DNA from: Apostichopus japonicus
Taxonomy: Eukaryota > Echinodermata > Holothuroidea > Aspidochirotida > Stichopodidae
DNA: 64,000 nt
NCBI RefSeq assembly: GCF_037975245.1
Contig: NC_092572.1
Coordinates: 8,749,001 to 8,813,000, forward strand
Direction: 5' to 3'
The translations under genes and the position numbers were made by a program. The notes under the pieces were generated by a model that ran no database searches, was not told where the DNA came from, and saw nothing but the letters and a program-made list of their open reading frames with translations. This document shows, one piece after another, positions 1 through 12,888 of this stretch (the stretch's first letter is position 1; each line of letters starts with the position of its first letter).

Positions 1-3000
1 AGGCGAACTTGTCTGGTTGTCCTGCCTATATGGATGCCGCTTTCTTGGGTGTTTCTTGCCCCTTAAATATCAACATCACGTGACCCTTTCATTAAGGAAC
101 TCCTCTAAGACGAGCCATCTGTACCTGCATGGACTTACTCAATATCTAGAATTAAAGTTCTAGTATTACAATTATATCGATGTTACGTCACTGATTTCTA
201 CATCACAAAGTGTCTGCTAACAAGCAATTATATAACTGTAAAAATTGACATTATTTGTAAAACATTTTTTTTTAAAGAAACACTTAGAAGTTAGAAACCT
301 ATGCATCATAGGACAAATGGAAGAAAACGAATAGGAAACGTCAATTATTACGTTCTTTGAATACATTTTAGAGCAGTAGACTGTATGTAATATACAAAAT
401 TGATTCAAGTAATGAATGTGAATTGATAAACGATTCATCGTACAAAAGCAATGTGAATAGAGAGAAACGTTTGTTAATGTCAAAATATTGGGGGGGGGGT
501 GGGGGTAGGGGGGAGCTAATAGACACGGTAATAAAATGAATTTACTTTACAAAAAAAAGAAAGCAGTAATACTTGAGTGACGTTTTAATATGCACAGTGA
601 CTGTATAAGACATGTTTAAAAAAAAATTCAGAAGATGGAGCCGTTTGGTTAAAGGTGGTCTTTGTACTGCGCAATCGCTTGATAGAAACAAATATGAACC
701 ACTCTACCGACCAACTCCGCAACATCGAAATGTCTGGGTGTAGTAAGTACAGCTTCCACACCTATAATATTGTATCGTTACTTCAATGTGCATTATTAAA
801 CGTAGATGAAGATCCCTGATAAATGCAGTGACGTCATCTTATTTTATACTTAAACACAATCGATGTTCTCAAATTCTCCGTTATTAAGATTCGCGACATT
901 TTTTTCCAATCAATCCAAGCGTTTTTGCGGATTCTTTCTTTCTTTCTTTTCGTCATATTTTGTGCAGAGTTTTGAACTATTATATGTGTTATGTGTTATA
1001 ACGTACCATGTATATGTGTAACATTGCTGAAGCCTGACCATATCTTATCATCACCGCTTTGGCCTCAAACGATCTGCTTTATTAAAGCTTGACACTATAT
1101 ACACACCTCAATTTGATCTTGCAAACGTTTGTATAATTCTTATTAACAGACGACCAAAACCCAAGAAGAATTGAAACTTTCCGCGATGCAACGATCGGAG
1201 TTTTAAATATTTTGTCAAAATACCCAAATTGCATTAAATAAAAGAAATACGAAAGCAAGAGAGGGAGAGTGATAAATCGATACAAAGACGAACATTTGTT
1301 GCCCCTCTGGGTCGTACCAAGACTGGAAGGGGGAACGAAAAAGGTACAGCATCTTCTTTAGGGCATAACAAAAGAGGCCGCATCGAAATCTCGTGACACT
1401 CATCAATACTAATTTTCTCTTTTCTCTATTTTTTCCCTTTCCCTGATACTTTTTTTTTTGGCTTGGTTATCCTCACAAACTCTAGTTGACTAACATTTGA
1501 ATTGTGTAAGCATAGGCTGTGGTCAAATTCTGTAGATAGATATTAAATAACAAATTTTGTATCTGTTCACATGCATTAAGCTTTATTCTGCGTTGTTTGT
1601 AACAATTCGATATTGTTACTAAAACCAATGTAATATTCACCTTAACGTCGATACTCCTCCCCACTCCACCCCATCCCATCCACCCCACCCCACCCCTCGA
1701 TAAAACTATAACATGCCATATATATGCTTACGAATTCTTCTAACATGAAGAGTTACCGTAACAAATCGCTTAGTTGTAAACATGGAAAAGTCCACCCTCG
1801 CCCTCTTCTCCCCCCCCCCCTCCCGCCCTCTTATAAAGCGACGTTAACATTTATATCTCTGGCAACACGGGAAGTTCATAAAGGGATAGTTCAGAGGTAA
1901 AAAGTTGCCATTTTGAAATGAAACATAGTCAAAGCATCATTGTGATTTTATTTTTTACGTTCGATTCCTATAGGTCCCGTTTTACGAGGTAACATCACTT
2001 GAAGTTGACATGTTTTTGCAGTTGAAGTGTGATGTCATAGTAGCATACTTCACCAGAAATGTTTTCTTGTTATTTTTCTAGAATTTAGAAAGTGGAAAAA
2101 ATGGTGACAAAATCAAATAGAGTGATTCAATACATTTTGCTGTCATTGTGCATCTATGACGTCACACCTGTTTGCCTCAAGTTCACTTCATGTCGGACAT
2201 AGATGCAAATTTCACCCCAGGATCCTAACAATGTGTTCCTTTTTTTCACCGTCGCCAAAAAATGTCCATTTTGTCTCTGGGCTTTCCAACTTATTTTGTG
2301 TTTCTTAACTAAAGTGATATTTTGTAGGTAGATTTTGGTTGAAGCAAACCGCAGACGATCAAATACTTTCTACGGCATCTTATCTTTCCCCTAATGATCG
2401 TATGATAACACCAGCTTTGTGATAAATTCAATCGGGGAGCTCACAATTCCCTGACTCAAAATCGAGACTAGGCAACTTTAAATGAACGAGTGAAGTTACA
2501 TATATCGGATAACTGGATCCTTGGATCAGGTCTATCCTAAAACCTTGGCGGTTATTCGAACCCCTAAGACCTTTCTTGTTTGTACGGGGCATCAATTACA
2601 TCAATCTTTAACGAAAACGTGACTAATACCATGAGAACAAAACTAAAAACAGCACGTCTGCTCAAAAATCGCCGAAGAACTTACTCGGGTTGTTTTTCTT
2701 TCTTTCGGGCTCGCAATCGTTACATTACGAACATCTGTATCTTAGTTTAAAACTATAAACTAAACAAATATAACTTTTGGCTATACTCGTATTAACAATT
2801 ACTGCCGTGTACACGCTTGCAACATTTTATATAGGATCGAAAAATATAGGGGGGGGGGAGGACTAAAATATATTTTACGAATTATAGAATCAAGGCGTAT
2901 TTAGTTGCTATATTATAATTACATTTTCAAGGATAGAATAGATCAAGTCTTCAGTCTGGTTTGTAAAGTAACATGAAATGGTTAATTTCTTTACCAAACG

Positions 3001-4786
3001 GAATCATTTTTATTTTCTTAGCTGTAAGGAGAAGTTTTTCATGACAGTCACCCCTATTACATTGTCCTATCATGATCGCTGGGTTTAATGTTTCATGAAA
3101 TGTAACGAAGGCATTAACAATTATTACATTACATACACCTCTATGCAAAGGCTGATGTTAACACGTCCCTGTATGAGAATGAAAAGAAAGTATCCTTTTA
3201 AGTTAAAGTTAACATAAGAGGTAAACACAAAATAAATAATAGATTTACATTTTACGGAAAATAGGAAACATTTAACTAACATGAAACATGAAAGACAAAC
3301 CCTTATTACATACAATGGATCTGCAAATTGTTAAATGATACAATTTAGTATCTGTAAACGAAATCCTTGTTTCATTACTGTATAAGGTACTTACATTTCT
3401 AACAAGTCTTGTTTGGGAACTCGATTGCCTTAAACTAAACGAAAATAGCGAAACGACGAAAACAATAAAACATGAAAAGTAATAAAACAACCGAAATGTT
3501 TAACATCGAAACTGTTACAGGAGCTTTTCGAATTGCTTCATATTTTTTATTTTTTAATCATAAAACTCGAAACTAAAATAACTTTATTTTAAATAAATTC
3601 ATATATTGCTTTTCTTTTTGGGCATCTCATTAAATCATGAAAGACAACTTCTCTAGGAGACGAATAGTTGTGAAAAAAGAAACACACCCGAAAGAAACAA
3701 AGTTGATTTTATTACTCGCTCCATAACTCCCACAAGACTCTATAGGATCGGGTTATCTCATAGTTTGATTAATTAGAAACTTTTTTTTTCTTCTTTTTCA
3801 GTAAAATTCGGTTTTGATGAAACTGTTGACCAACACAGAAAATTTACTGTTAACGATGACCATGTGTTGTCTATGTTCAAAAGTAATCACGAAACATTAA
3901 TAATGATAACTATATATAAATGGAAAACCAGGTCGCGTTCAATGTACTTTTCGGGGTTTTCTGCTGCGGCTGTCCTAGATTAGGGTGATATTAATTTTTA
4001 ACTGGTTGGTTGCGTGCGTGAGGTTAAGAAAAAACGATCTAAATTCTGATTCTAATTCAATAAACTTTAATGTTCATTGAAGTATTGTTCCATAACTTGA
4101 ACGTCACGAGGGAGAATTAAATATCTACTGAAAAGGATATAGTCAACTTATTTGGTTTAGTGTCTTTCTTTAAAATGGACATCGGCCCAATTTTGCTATA
4201 GCTCAAAATGGAGTGCTTCAATATTAGGAATATACACTCAGTGTATATACTGCAGTTAAAGAGCGCAACCACCATATTTGTACTGGGGAGGGGAAGGGGG
4301 GGGGTGTGGTGGCTGACGCAAATGTTATGTCATCAAGGGAAGGGATATAAAGGGAGGGGTGATCCCCTGTGAGAATTTTGGGTAAGATGCAAACTGATGC
4401 TACATTGTGCAACTTTTGAAAAAAATGTTGAAGAATTTTCGATTGTTCAGGTTGTGCCGCATATACATTTATATAGTTATGTGCTATAAGCTAAGGACCT
4501 TTTGTATTATTTTGACTACGAGTGTGAGTGAATGTGTGTGTGGAAGATGTTTTCCCCTTGATTTTATTATATGGGAGCGAGGGGTGTATGGGAGGGGGTG
4601 GGGAGGGGCTGGGTAACCCCCATACAGAGGTATACGTAGTTGCGCCACATATACTACAGTCATTGGTATACAATGAACTTAACAGCTCCTCAGATCTAAA
4701 GGCCAAGGTTAAAAAAATAAAGTGAAAATAAATATAGCAAAACCGAAACTTTTGGCTGTCATAGGTATAAAATAATGAGAAAAACG
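1..4786. other. No gene seen; AT-rich intergenic or intronic DNA
   Basis: All six frames are broken at the rate expected of AT-rich non-coding DNA, and no frame shows a recognisable domain. Simple tracts inside are a poly-G run near 488-510, a C-rich CCACCCC-type tract at about 1655-1697, a poly-C run at about 1809-1823, a poly-G run near 2850-2860, and G-rich tracts near 4287-4305. Nothing else was recognised. Confidence 0.6.
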
Positions 4787-4925
4787 CATCTTGGGTAATA
4801 GGGGCACTTCCGTTGTTGTCATCTGTAACGGATGAATTTAAAGGGCACTACGGTAAGTGGTAGGGGGCACTGGCGGCGATTTCCCGTCGGTATACCTTCG
4901 GTTAACTAGATCCCTGGTATATATA
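4787..4925 (+). repeat. Decayed tRNA-like dispersed repeat, copy 1
   Basis: This stretch aligns by eye, with gaps, to 10165-10320. Shared landmarks in the same order are AGGGGCA, AACGGATG, AGGGCA-TAC, GGTAAGTGGTA followed by GGGGCA, and a B-box-like end (copy 2 GTTCGAACCCTGG, here TTAACTAGATCCCTGG). The order fits an old SINE with a tRNA-related head. The A box is not convincing, so the class is tentative. Confidence 0.4.
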
Positions 4926-5337
4926 CCTGGCATACATGTAACGCGATACAAAATGAGTGTACCATGCATATTTCTAGGCTGTATATAATAATTGTGTACA
5001 CTACGAAATCTGGGCAATGTCTTTGCATAATCGTATAGTAGTCAAAAATATACGCGAGGTCAATTTTGATTCGAAACGTTATGACTAATTGCGAGAAATT
5101 GGAAATGCAATAAATAATTGAGAAGAGTCTCCCATCGCGATAACCTAAAGGGATTACAAGATGACGTCATGATGACGTAACGATATAAACTTTGGTAAAT
5201 CATAGGATAGGCTACATTCATTGTTCGTCCCATTTTCCTACCATAAAAAGGAAGTTTTTTGTCTTTCCTTTATAAGGAATTTGAATGACTCATTTTTTTT
5301 TCCTGTAAGAAGCGAGTTGTTTACAGATTTTCACTTT

Positions 5338-5382
5338 CTTCGAAAGAAGAAGAAGGAGAAGAAGCAGAAGAAGGAACAAGAA
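5338..5382 (+). repeat. Polypurine (GAAGAA-type) tract
   Basis: This is an uninterrupted run of mostly A and G built on GAAGAA/AGAAGG words. It explains the lysine/glutamate-rich open frame here, which is low complexity and not treated as coding. Confidence 0.7.
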
Positions 5383-6140
5383 AGATCTGGCCTTATTAAT
5401 GCAGAACGTATCAGCATTTCGCGGATCAATATAAACGAGGGTATGCGAACAGCGGTGGAATGCATCCAGTTTCAATCACAGCTGTAATATAAACGAACTC
5501 CAAAGGTGAAAAAAAGTCGTGACTTAGATAATATACCATTTGCTATACAAGGATGTCCTACAATAATCACCAAAGCGAGGTACAAATAGTTTTAAACAAA
5601 TCGACGGCACAGAGAGAGGTAAAACGACAACAGTTGTGACATTCTTAGATCAACAGGTTCCTGTAAATATACTGCAAGACTGGAGTTGAGAAATGTGCTC
5701 GGGAATTTTAATGATCTTCGCCAAGATGATTGGATTTAAGTTTATAGATAGAGGTAAAGTGCTATTTGTATATCTACTGGAGATAGTTTTAAAGGGGATC
5801 ATGAGTCAGGGATCTGTAGTTACGGTCTTTCGGGTTATGTGGGACGGGTAAATGTAAATACTGTAGTTGGGTATGAAGTTAACGTTAAATGTATCTAGCA
5901 TTGCTCTATAACTGAAAAGCCGGAAAGCTAAAAAAAAAAAAAAAAAAATATTCATCTGAGTCAGTTTCTAGCCAATACCAATTGGACATATTCTCATAGG
6001 ACCACTGTGAATGAATTCATATACTTGAGAAAGTGCAGTTAGCTGGTATTTATACTATCTCAGTTATTGACAACACATATCTAGTTTCGCCCAGATTCCT
6101 ATATGCAAAGTAGGTTAGGTCCATAAACCTGCTATGCAAG
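5383..6140. other. No gene seen
   Basis: AT-rich unique-looking DNA with a poly-A run at about 5932-5948. No frame, RNA or repeat was recognised. Confidence 0.5.
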
Positions 6141-6953
6141 GCGAGAATCGTGAGAAACACTCATACGCAATCGTAGGAATCACTGACTGAAAAAGAGGCC
6201 CGTAAGAAACACTCACTGAGACCGAGAATTGAAAGAAACCACCCCTCACCCCCACCCCCACCCACCCCCCTGATCGGAGAAACACTTGCGGCAAACGAAA
6301 AATGCAAGTTACACTCAAGGATAAAACGAGAATGGTTAGAAACACTTACGGAAAAACGAGAATCGTGGGAAACATTCGCGACAAAACGAGAATCGCAAGA
6401 AACTCACACGGAAAGAGAGAATTCGTTTAAGAACCGCACGGACGAGAGAGTCATAACGGAAACGCCCGGAAACGGAGAGTCGCAAGAAACACTTGCGGAA
6501 AACGTAGAGTTGTGAGAAACACTTGCGGAATACGGAGAATCGTGAGAAACACTTTCGGAAAGCGAAGAGTCGCAAGAAACTTTTGCGGAAAACGTAAGAG
6601 TCGTGAGAAGCACTTGCAAAAACGGATAGAGTCGTGAAAAACACTTGCGAAAAACGGATAGAGTCGCGAGAAACACTTGCGGAAAACGGATAGAGTCGTG
6701 AGAAACACTGGGGAAAACGGATAGAGTCGCGAGAAACACTTGCGGAAAACGTTTAAGAGTCGTGAGAAACACTTGCGGAATACGGAGACACAAATCCGGA
6801 AAAACGAAAATCGTCACAAACAAGGAAGGCAAGATACGTGAGAAATCACGAAAACCAAGATATGTCAGAAACACTCATGGAAAACGAGAACCGTACGAAA
6901 CATGGAAAACAAGGTTAATAAGAAACACTCACGGAAAACGAGAATCGTAAGAT
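6141..6953. repeat. Minisatellite, about 32-bp unit
   Basis: The motif GAGAAACACTTGCGGAAAAC, followed by GGATAGAGTC or GTAAGAGTCGT, recurs about every 32-34 bp. It is best conserved at about 6470-6785 and decays towards both ends, where units read AGAAACACTCACGGAAAACG. A C-rich CACCCCC tract at about 6240-6271 interrupts the left end. Because units are close to a multiple of three plus one or two bases, the minus strand gives long spurious frames rich in FRKCFSR-like repeats. I see no start context or domain to suggest a protein. A tandem repeat is certain; the exact copy number (roughly 20-24) is an eye estimate. Confidence 0.9.
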
Positions 6954-8759
6954 TATATTCTGTTCGATTTACGTGTTGTGTAGTGTGAATATTCTAGTGT
7001 CATACAGTTATTATTGGTGTTGAGATGCTGTTTAGTATATTGCCCGACCCGACCTGGAATTCTGACACATATACGTATCAACTCGAAATCATATATGAGG
7101 ATTTAATTTACGGCACTAATGTATAGGAGTGTATTATGTTCGAGAATGGTATTAAGAATAAACACTTCGGATAAAATGTGGATTTCCAGCGCATTTATTT
7201 ATATATAAAAAAATTCTCCAGGGAACATAAATTTATTAAGCAAATTCTAATTAACCAGCAGTCTTCTTCTATAAGTTCCAGTTCGATATATTATCCATAG
7301 TATAAAAAAATGTTTCGTCTACTATTCTCATGTAAATATACATACACGATTTCAACTCGATCAATCTAACTTTGTTGAAGACTGGGAGAGCCTAGAAGTC
7401 ACGTTGATTGTATCCCATCGATAAAATAATGTGAGGCCGTGTTATGCCAAAAATAGATTTTCGTGATCAATAAAATGTGTCGTTTAAAACAACACTTTTT
7501 TTTATTAATGAAATCATAACGATAAATTTGCTTTAAAAATAGAAACATCTATGTCAACTTTCGTTTGTTTTTTATGTTATGACGAAACATAGCAACAACA
7601 AAAAAGAGAAAAAGAGAAAAAAATCCTATCTTTGCCGCCAATGTTTTTAAAAATTTTTTTTTAACAAGATCATGTGATTCCTTTGTGACATTTTTGTGAT
7701 TATTTTATTTGTAAACAATGCACCGGTAGAAAATAATCAATGCATGGAATATGTCGTATGGACTGATTAAGATGTTGTTTCTTTCTTCTTCATTACAACT
7801 TCATTTTGATGAATAGTTAATTTTGCCCCGATCTTGCGGTAACGTTCTTGACCAGGATAGGAAATGGTAAGGCATCCTAAAAGTGATCAATTAATATAAA
7901 TATAAATATGAATAGAAAATCCAGCCTCACCAGCAATAATCAAACAGAAAGATATGCATTTCAGCAGCTTGAAAATGAAAAGGGCTAAACATTGTATGAA
8001 ATTTGTGTGACACAAACTGTCCTAATGCACAATAACTCACTTCAGTTCAATGCCACAATATGGCAAACGACTACTTAGGAGTTGAACTTGCTGAAAATCG
8101 CTTCAAGTTTCTTTCAAAATGTCTTTTCTGGCTGTAACGACCAGTTCATTCAAATGTCCTTGATGAAATACAGAATGGCTGTCAAAACATATCCTTCCTA
8201 CCCCCCCTAACGACCCCCCCCCCACAAAAAGAGGAAGAAGTTTAAATACTGCGATTTTGATAATTATATTTTAAACTAATCACTATAGTCTTGAACTTGA
8301 CTTGAAAGCGATGAGAGAGAGAATAAATCAAACCATCTTATAAGTGACCTTTATAACTTCGGAAATCTTAGTTTGATTATGCAGTCTTGTCATTTATTAC
8401 GGAAAATTTTCCAGGAACAAATTCAAGGGCAATGAAGTTAAACGGCATTAATTGAACATTTGATAGGGTAGTTATCCTTGAACATGGCATTACCTTAAGG
8501 CTTTTTTTGGGTCTGTCTCTGTAAGCATATTTTTCTTTCTTTCCTTCCTCGTTTTTGGGCAAATTTGAGCAATAATATTGTTAATTTCCCAAATGGTTTA
8601 TTTTGATTTAGGATGTTTGCATAATTTACAGTTCTGTTTTTAGTCGTAATAATGTCACGACTGCCTTTGTACTATTTAGGGTAAAAATATGAGAAATGAA
8701 ACTGGGTCGCTTAGATGGCCCGATCAGTCTAACAAAAATCTTGATTAAGCCTTAACCAC
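6954..8759. other. No gene seen
   Basis: AT-rich DNA with short poly-A/T runs and a poly-C run near 8204-8223. No open frame of note, RNA gene or repeat family was recognised. Confidence 0.5.
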
Positions 8760-8784
8760 ATATATATCATATATATATATATAT

Positions 8785-8850
<66 letters not shown>

Positions 8851-8852
8851 TA
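8760..8852. repeat. (TA)n microsatellite
   Basis: Near-pure alternating TA of about 90 bp with two CA interruptions at its left end. Frames rich in alternating Tyr and Ile across it are artefacts. Confidence 0.95.
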
Positions 8853-9478
8853 TTTATAGTTAGTAAGATAGTCATATGGTAATATAGTGATATATATCGA
8901 GTATATGAGTATAGGAGATAATCCATATCCTCCTATTGCAACCCACCCGCACCCCAACCCTCACCACCACTTCCCCTTACCTGGAAGCAACAACAGCAAA
9001 CAGGTGAGAAGCACAGTTGAGTTCATTTTAACTGGGAGGTTGCAAACTAAGTTTTCGATTCTACTGACAGGCAACAATGATTGTCTCCCTTGCGTCCATT
9101 AGTATCCTTTCCCCCTCCCACCCTCCCTCCCCATTCTCTACCCCGCTGAAAAGAATGACCTACGGTATATGTACTCTACAAAGTCTGGCATATGCGTGAG
9201 TGCTAACATTTAATGCCTTATTTGTCTATAGCCTTCAGGAGTAAGCCCGGAAAAAAAATAAGACCTCACATTTGAATAATGTTAATTTTCAGAGAAAATT
9301 TATACTGAGATTATGATATATACTGCCATGTTATTAACCGGCTTAAACTGTCAATGGAAATTTACATAATCATCCATGTAATAAGTAAATGCTGCCATCA
9401 ATTTCATAGTCAGTACAACTACGACAATCAAAGTGGTTTTGTGTTTAAAGCCCACTGCCTTTACAACTTATAACTTGT
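8853..9478. other. No gene seen
   Basis: Intergenic sequence with C-rich patches at about 8938-8982 and 9106-9145. Nothing else was recognised. Confidence 0.5.
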
Positions 9479-9833
9479 GTTCATTCATACTTAGTAAAGA
9501 TTCCTAAATCCTATTGGTCCATTCAGGTCAGCTGACCGTGGTTAATCCTGTGAGTAACGCACAGTAAAATTACGGGGCTGCACTTTAATAAATCTTTGGT
9601 TATATGTAACCAAAAATGTTTTGTTTTATGATTTTTCCCCCACACAAATGGTAGTGTATGAATGAACGGGGTTAATCAACGGTCTAGCGTGCGTTACTCA
9701 CATGATTAATGCACTCCGGGTGTTAAGAATATCGCTGGATGCACTCGGGCTCCGCCCTCGTGCATCGCTTGCATTATCCCCCGATCGTGCATTAATCCTG
9801 TGAGTAACGCACGCTAGACTGTTGATTAACCCC
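9479..9833. mobile_element. Foldback / MITE-like element with nested inverted repeats
   Basis: The strongest arms are about 9668-9714 and 9787-9833. They begin GGGGTTAATCAAC and end GTTGATTAACCCC and share TCTAGCGTGCGTTACTCACA with its complement, with few mismatches. The loop holds a smaller hairpin, GATGCACTCGGGC against GCCCTCGTGCATC. A third, partial copy of the arm (TTAATCCTGTGAGTAACGCA) lies at 9542-9561, and a further 12-bp perfect inverted pair GTTCATTCATAC / GTATGAATGAAC lies at 9479-9490 and 9656-9667. No transposase is present, so this would be non-autonomous. Ends and target duplications are not settled. Confidence 0.65.
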
Positions 9834-10164
9834 TTATTTATTAACTATAGAAAGAGGATTTTCTTTTCGAAAGAAAAAACAAAGCAAAAATAATTTCGCG
9901 TGAAACTCTGAATTTCCTACGAATATTGCTTTAAAATAAGGGTGTTGTTGTTCTTATGATTAAACCTAGTTGGTCAGTCTCACTACCACAGGTGATATAA
10001 GAAGGGTTTAAAACACAAGAACTGGCCTCGAATTAAGTAGCTGCTTAATTAATGGTTGTTTTCTGGCGCAAATATTGCTCGACATTTTTATTATGGAACC
10101 AATTAAGCTGAATAATATAGTTTAATGATCTGAATAATTATGAGAGGCACTTGCGACAACTTGA
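9834..10164. other. No gene seen
   Basis: AT-rich spacer between the foldback element and the tRNA-like repeat. Nothing was recognised. Confidence 0.45.
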
Positions 10165-10320
10165 TTATAAAGGGGCATAGTTAGTTTTTGCCATGGACAA
10201 CGGATGGCCTTTTAGGGCATTACTGTGGTAAGTGGTATAGGGGCAGCTACGGGCAATCTACAATCGGTGTTGTCGGTTTGTTCGAACCCTGGAGCCAAGT
10301 ATACTTGAACTAATTGTCAG
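10165..10320 (+). repeat. Decayed tRNA-like dispersed repeat, copy 2
   Basis: This is the partner of 4787-4925. It contains GTTCGAACC, which fits the Pol III B-box consensus GWTCRANNC, followed by CTGG. The preceding GGTAAGTGGTATAGGGGCA block is shared with copy 1. The element would be an old SINE or tRNA-derived repeat; a real tRNA is excluded because no cloverleaf with paired acceptor ends can be drawn. Confidence 0.4.
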
Positions 10321-10968
10321 TTGTAAAGTGGCTGAAACCAGTGACGTGGCTAAATTATGGGAGATATTTTACGGTACAATATAGTAATTATACTTGTCTT
10401 GATCTTAGCAACGACAAAAAACAAAACAAAAAAAGTTGACGAAATGTAATAACTAAATGCATATATTCAGTCACTAAACTCTTTCGTTAAAATCAAATAA
10501 AGACTTGTTTCCTCTTTATGATGTGTATACTTTACAATATTCACTTCGGTGTCTGTTTTCGCATCTCGTCCTTAGTGTTTGTTCTATGGTATAGAGACAA
10601 CAAGTTCTATTCATTCTTGAGAAGGGGGGGGGGCGGGTGTTCATCTTACGATTTCATTATTGTCCACTCCTTCGTGGTAAAGGGCCTTGTTTAAGTGCGG
10701 TTACATTTTAATGGCTTCTCGTCAGAGTCCTTGCTAGCGATATATGTAAATGACCAAATTAAAAAATCATTTTTGAATTATTCATGAATATGTGAAACGT
10801 AAGTGGTTACAATGTTACCAAACTTGGAGTCAAAATATCTTGATTTTTCGAGACGATTCTTTTTTTTTTTCTTTCTCTCCATTCAATTCCAATCGAGGTA
10901 ACGATTGTACATATGTAATACTACAGTCTTCTTCGTGTATGTTTGTATGTATGTGCGAATGTATGTAT
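10321..10968. other. No gene seen
   Basis: AT-rich sequence with a poly-G run near 10625-10637. No frame or repeat was recognised. Confidence 0.45.
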
Positions 10969-11065
10969 TTATCTATCTATATATATATATATATATACAC
11001 ATATATCTATATCTATATATATATATACACATATATCTATATCTATATAAATATATACACATATA

Positions 11066-11138
<73 letters not shown>
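10969..11138. repeat. Compound TA microsatellite with a 30-bp higher-order unit
   Basis: The left part is an exact 30-bp period: ATATATACACATATATCTAT starts at 10991, 11021 and 11051. The right part, from about 11069, is pure (TA)n. The two open frames across it are low-complexity artefacts. Confidence 0.9.
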
Positions 11139-11141
<3 letters not shown>

Positions 11142-11850
11142 ACGTACGAACTTCAAATGTATATAGCTCAATAGAAAACCTTCACTTCAAGGTTACCAAA
11201 ATGTTTCGTCCTATATGTACGGTGTTTATTCAATAGTTTGCTCTCTATATGATATACCCCAATTCAGATACATATAAAGCTGGCTTCGGTCAGCTTGCGA
11301 GTCTACAAGCCTCCATGGCTTCTTTCGCGAGTTCCTGCTTGCGGGAAGATCACATATACATACATACATACATACATAATTAAACAGAAAAGTTGTATAA
11401 ACTCAGCATTGATTGTTTGCCTACCATTTTCCAAATGTTAGACAGGTAAACCCAGACTAACTAGAGTCCTAATCTAGTCGCGCAATTCACTCACGTACTG
11501 TACCGATTCAAACTATTGCTGCTGTCATGTTTTGCGTGTGTTTTTTTCAAGACAAGTGAACTCTCGTCGTTAAGTTGATTTTAGTGTACCCATTCCACGA
11601 AACGAATTCCATGCAGTTTCAACAGAACGGCTCACGAGTCTTGGATAACGCAAAACACGAACCCAATGGAATGTAGTGTATGTATCATAAGTAAGGTTAA
11701 CATGTGATCCAAGCATTCAAAGTAAAGTTAGGACGTTTGAAAGAGACTTATCTAATTATCACGGGTCAATTAACAACAAAACTTAATCTGTTCAGCTTAA
11801 GCACCATGCATGTTTCAGTGACGACAATAAACTCATTCATGTTTTGACAT
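11139..11850. other. No gene seen
   Basis: Contains a short (CATA)n run at about 11350-11378. The remainder is unique-looking with no recognisable gene. Confidence 0.45.
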
Positions 11851-11966
11851 TTTATGACCCATCGACCTTATCATTCATCTGATTCAGTGTATGTCTTCCA
11901 ACTTCCAACTTCCATGCGATGGACATTATTGATGCTGACGTCACGAGCAATTTGATTGGCTGAAAC
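11851..11966 (+). repeat. Dispersed direct repeat, copy 1
   Basis: About 110 bp nearly identical to 13584-13691, from TTTATGACCCATCGACCTTA through TGATGCTGACGTCACGAGCA to GATTG-CTGAAA. This copy has an extra tandem ACTTCCAA. The family is not recognised. It holds a CRE-like palindrome (TGACGTCA), which may be incidental. Confidence 0.75.
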
Positions 11967-12807
11967 TACGTAATTGCAAACCAGTTTGGGGAAGATAAAA
12001 AATCGCTACCGGGGTTGCCGAAAGTCGAGAGTGTACCAACATCATCTGGCCACTTTTATCAAGTACTTAAATCATAGATACCCTTTTAAAGTCCCCCCAA
12101 AACACGTATATAGACTAGATATCGCTATTTACTTTTAACTTCTTGCCCGTGGTGTAACCTTACTGCAAAGGTTCACAGCCTGAAAGGTTGTTTGTGATCT
12201 GGTCACACCTTCAAAGCTAGACGATCCAACGCCCGCGAGGTTCTGGCGCGAGTCGTTTTAATATAGATAAAATGGGGGAAGTATCGTTGCGTGGGTGCAT
12301 TGAACTGCAAATGAAATTACACTCCCTATGTGATGTCTGTTTCAGGGTTGGTTATTTGGTTTTGTCGTTTACGTTTACACCCAGAAAGACTCGTCTAAAG
12401 ATTGTTGTCTCCATAGAAACACTTGATTCGAGTCAACTCTTCCAGTGTAAAACGAAATACAACGAAGAAGAAAAAAAAAGAAGAAAGTTTATTCTCTGAT
12501 GTAATTTGTGAAACTAGCAAGACACCGAAAAGGACACGTCAAAGAAATATGTGACAATGAAGGAGCATAATTAATTTAGGTTTTTAAATTTATAAATCTT
12601 TATCAAGTCATGTTTTTCTACTCCTTACCGTATTGTATATTGATTTATAACACAGAGAAACTTAATACACCATGACTAAAGCCAAAGTTTATTTAGGTCA
12701 ATTTACGTCCCTTTTCTCTCAGTGCAACGTATAATATAACGAAATATTTCACAATGCGGCTTAATTTTCTTGCCCACTGCTAGTATATATGATATAAATA
12801 TATAGGC
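11967..12807. other. No gene seen
   Basis: A short frame at 12272-12499 has no recognisable features and is chance-sized. No repeat was recognised. Confidence 0.4.
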
Positions 12808-12820
12808 TATATATATATAT

Positions 12821-12884
<64 letters not shown>
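12808..12884. repeat. (TA)n microsatellite
   Basis: Near-pure TA with one ACAC interruption. Confidence 0.95.

Positions 12885-12888
<4 letters not shown>

Noticed and set aside
6336-6874. Three overlapping minus-strand frames of 85-156 codons with FRKCFSR repeats
   Set aside because: All three phases are open over the same minisatellite, the signature of a repeat unit without stops rather than of a gene.
10792-11174. Overlapping 116- and 89-codon frames
   Set aside because: Low-complexity Tyr/Ile runs across the TA tract; both frames open for the same reason.
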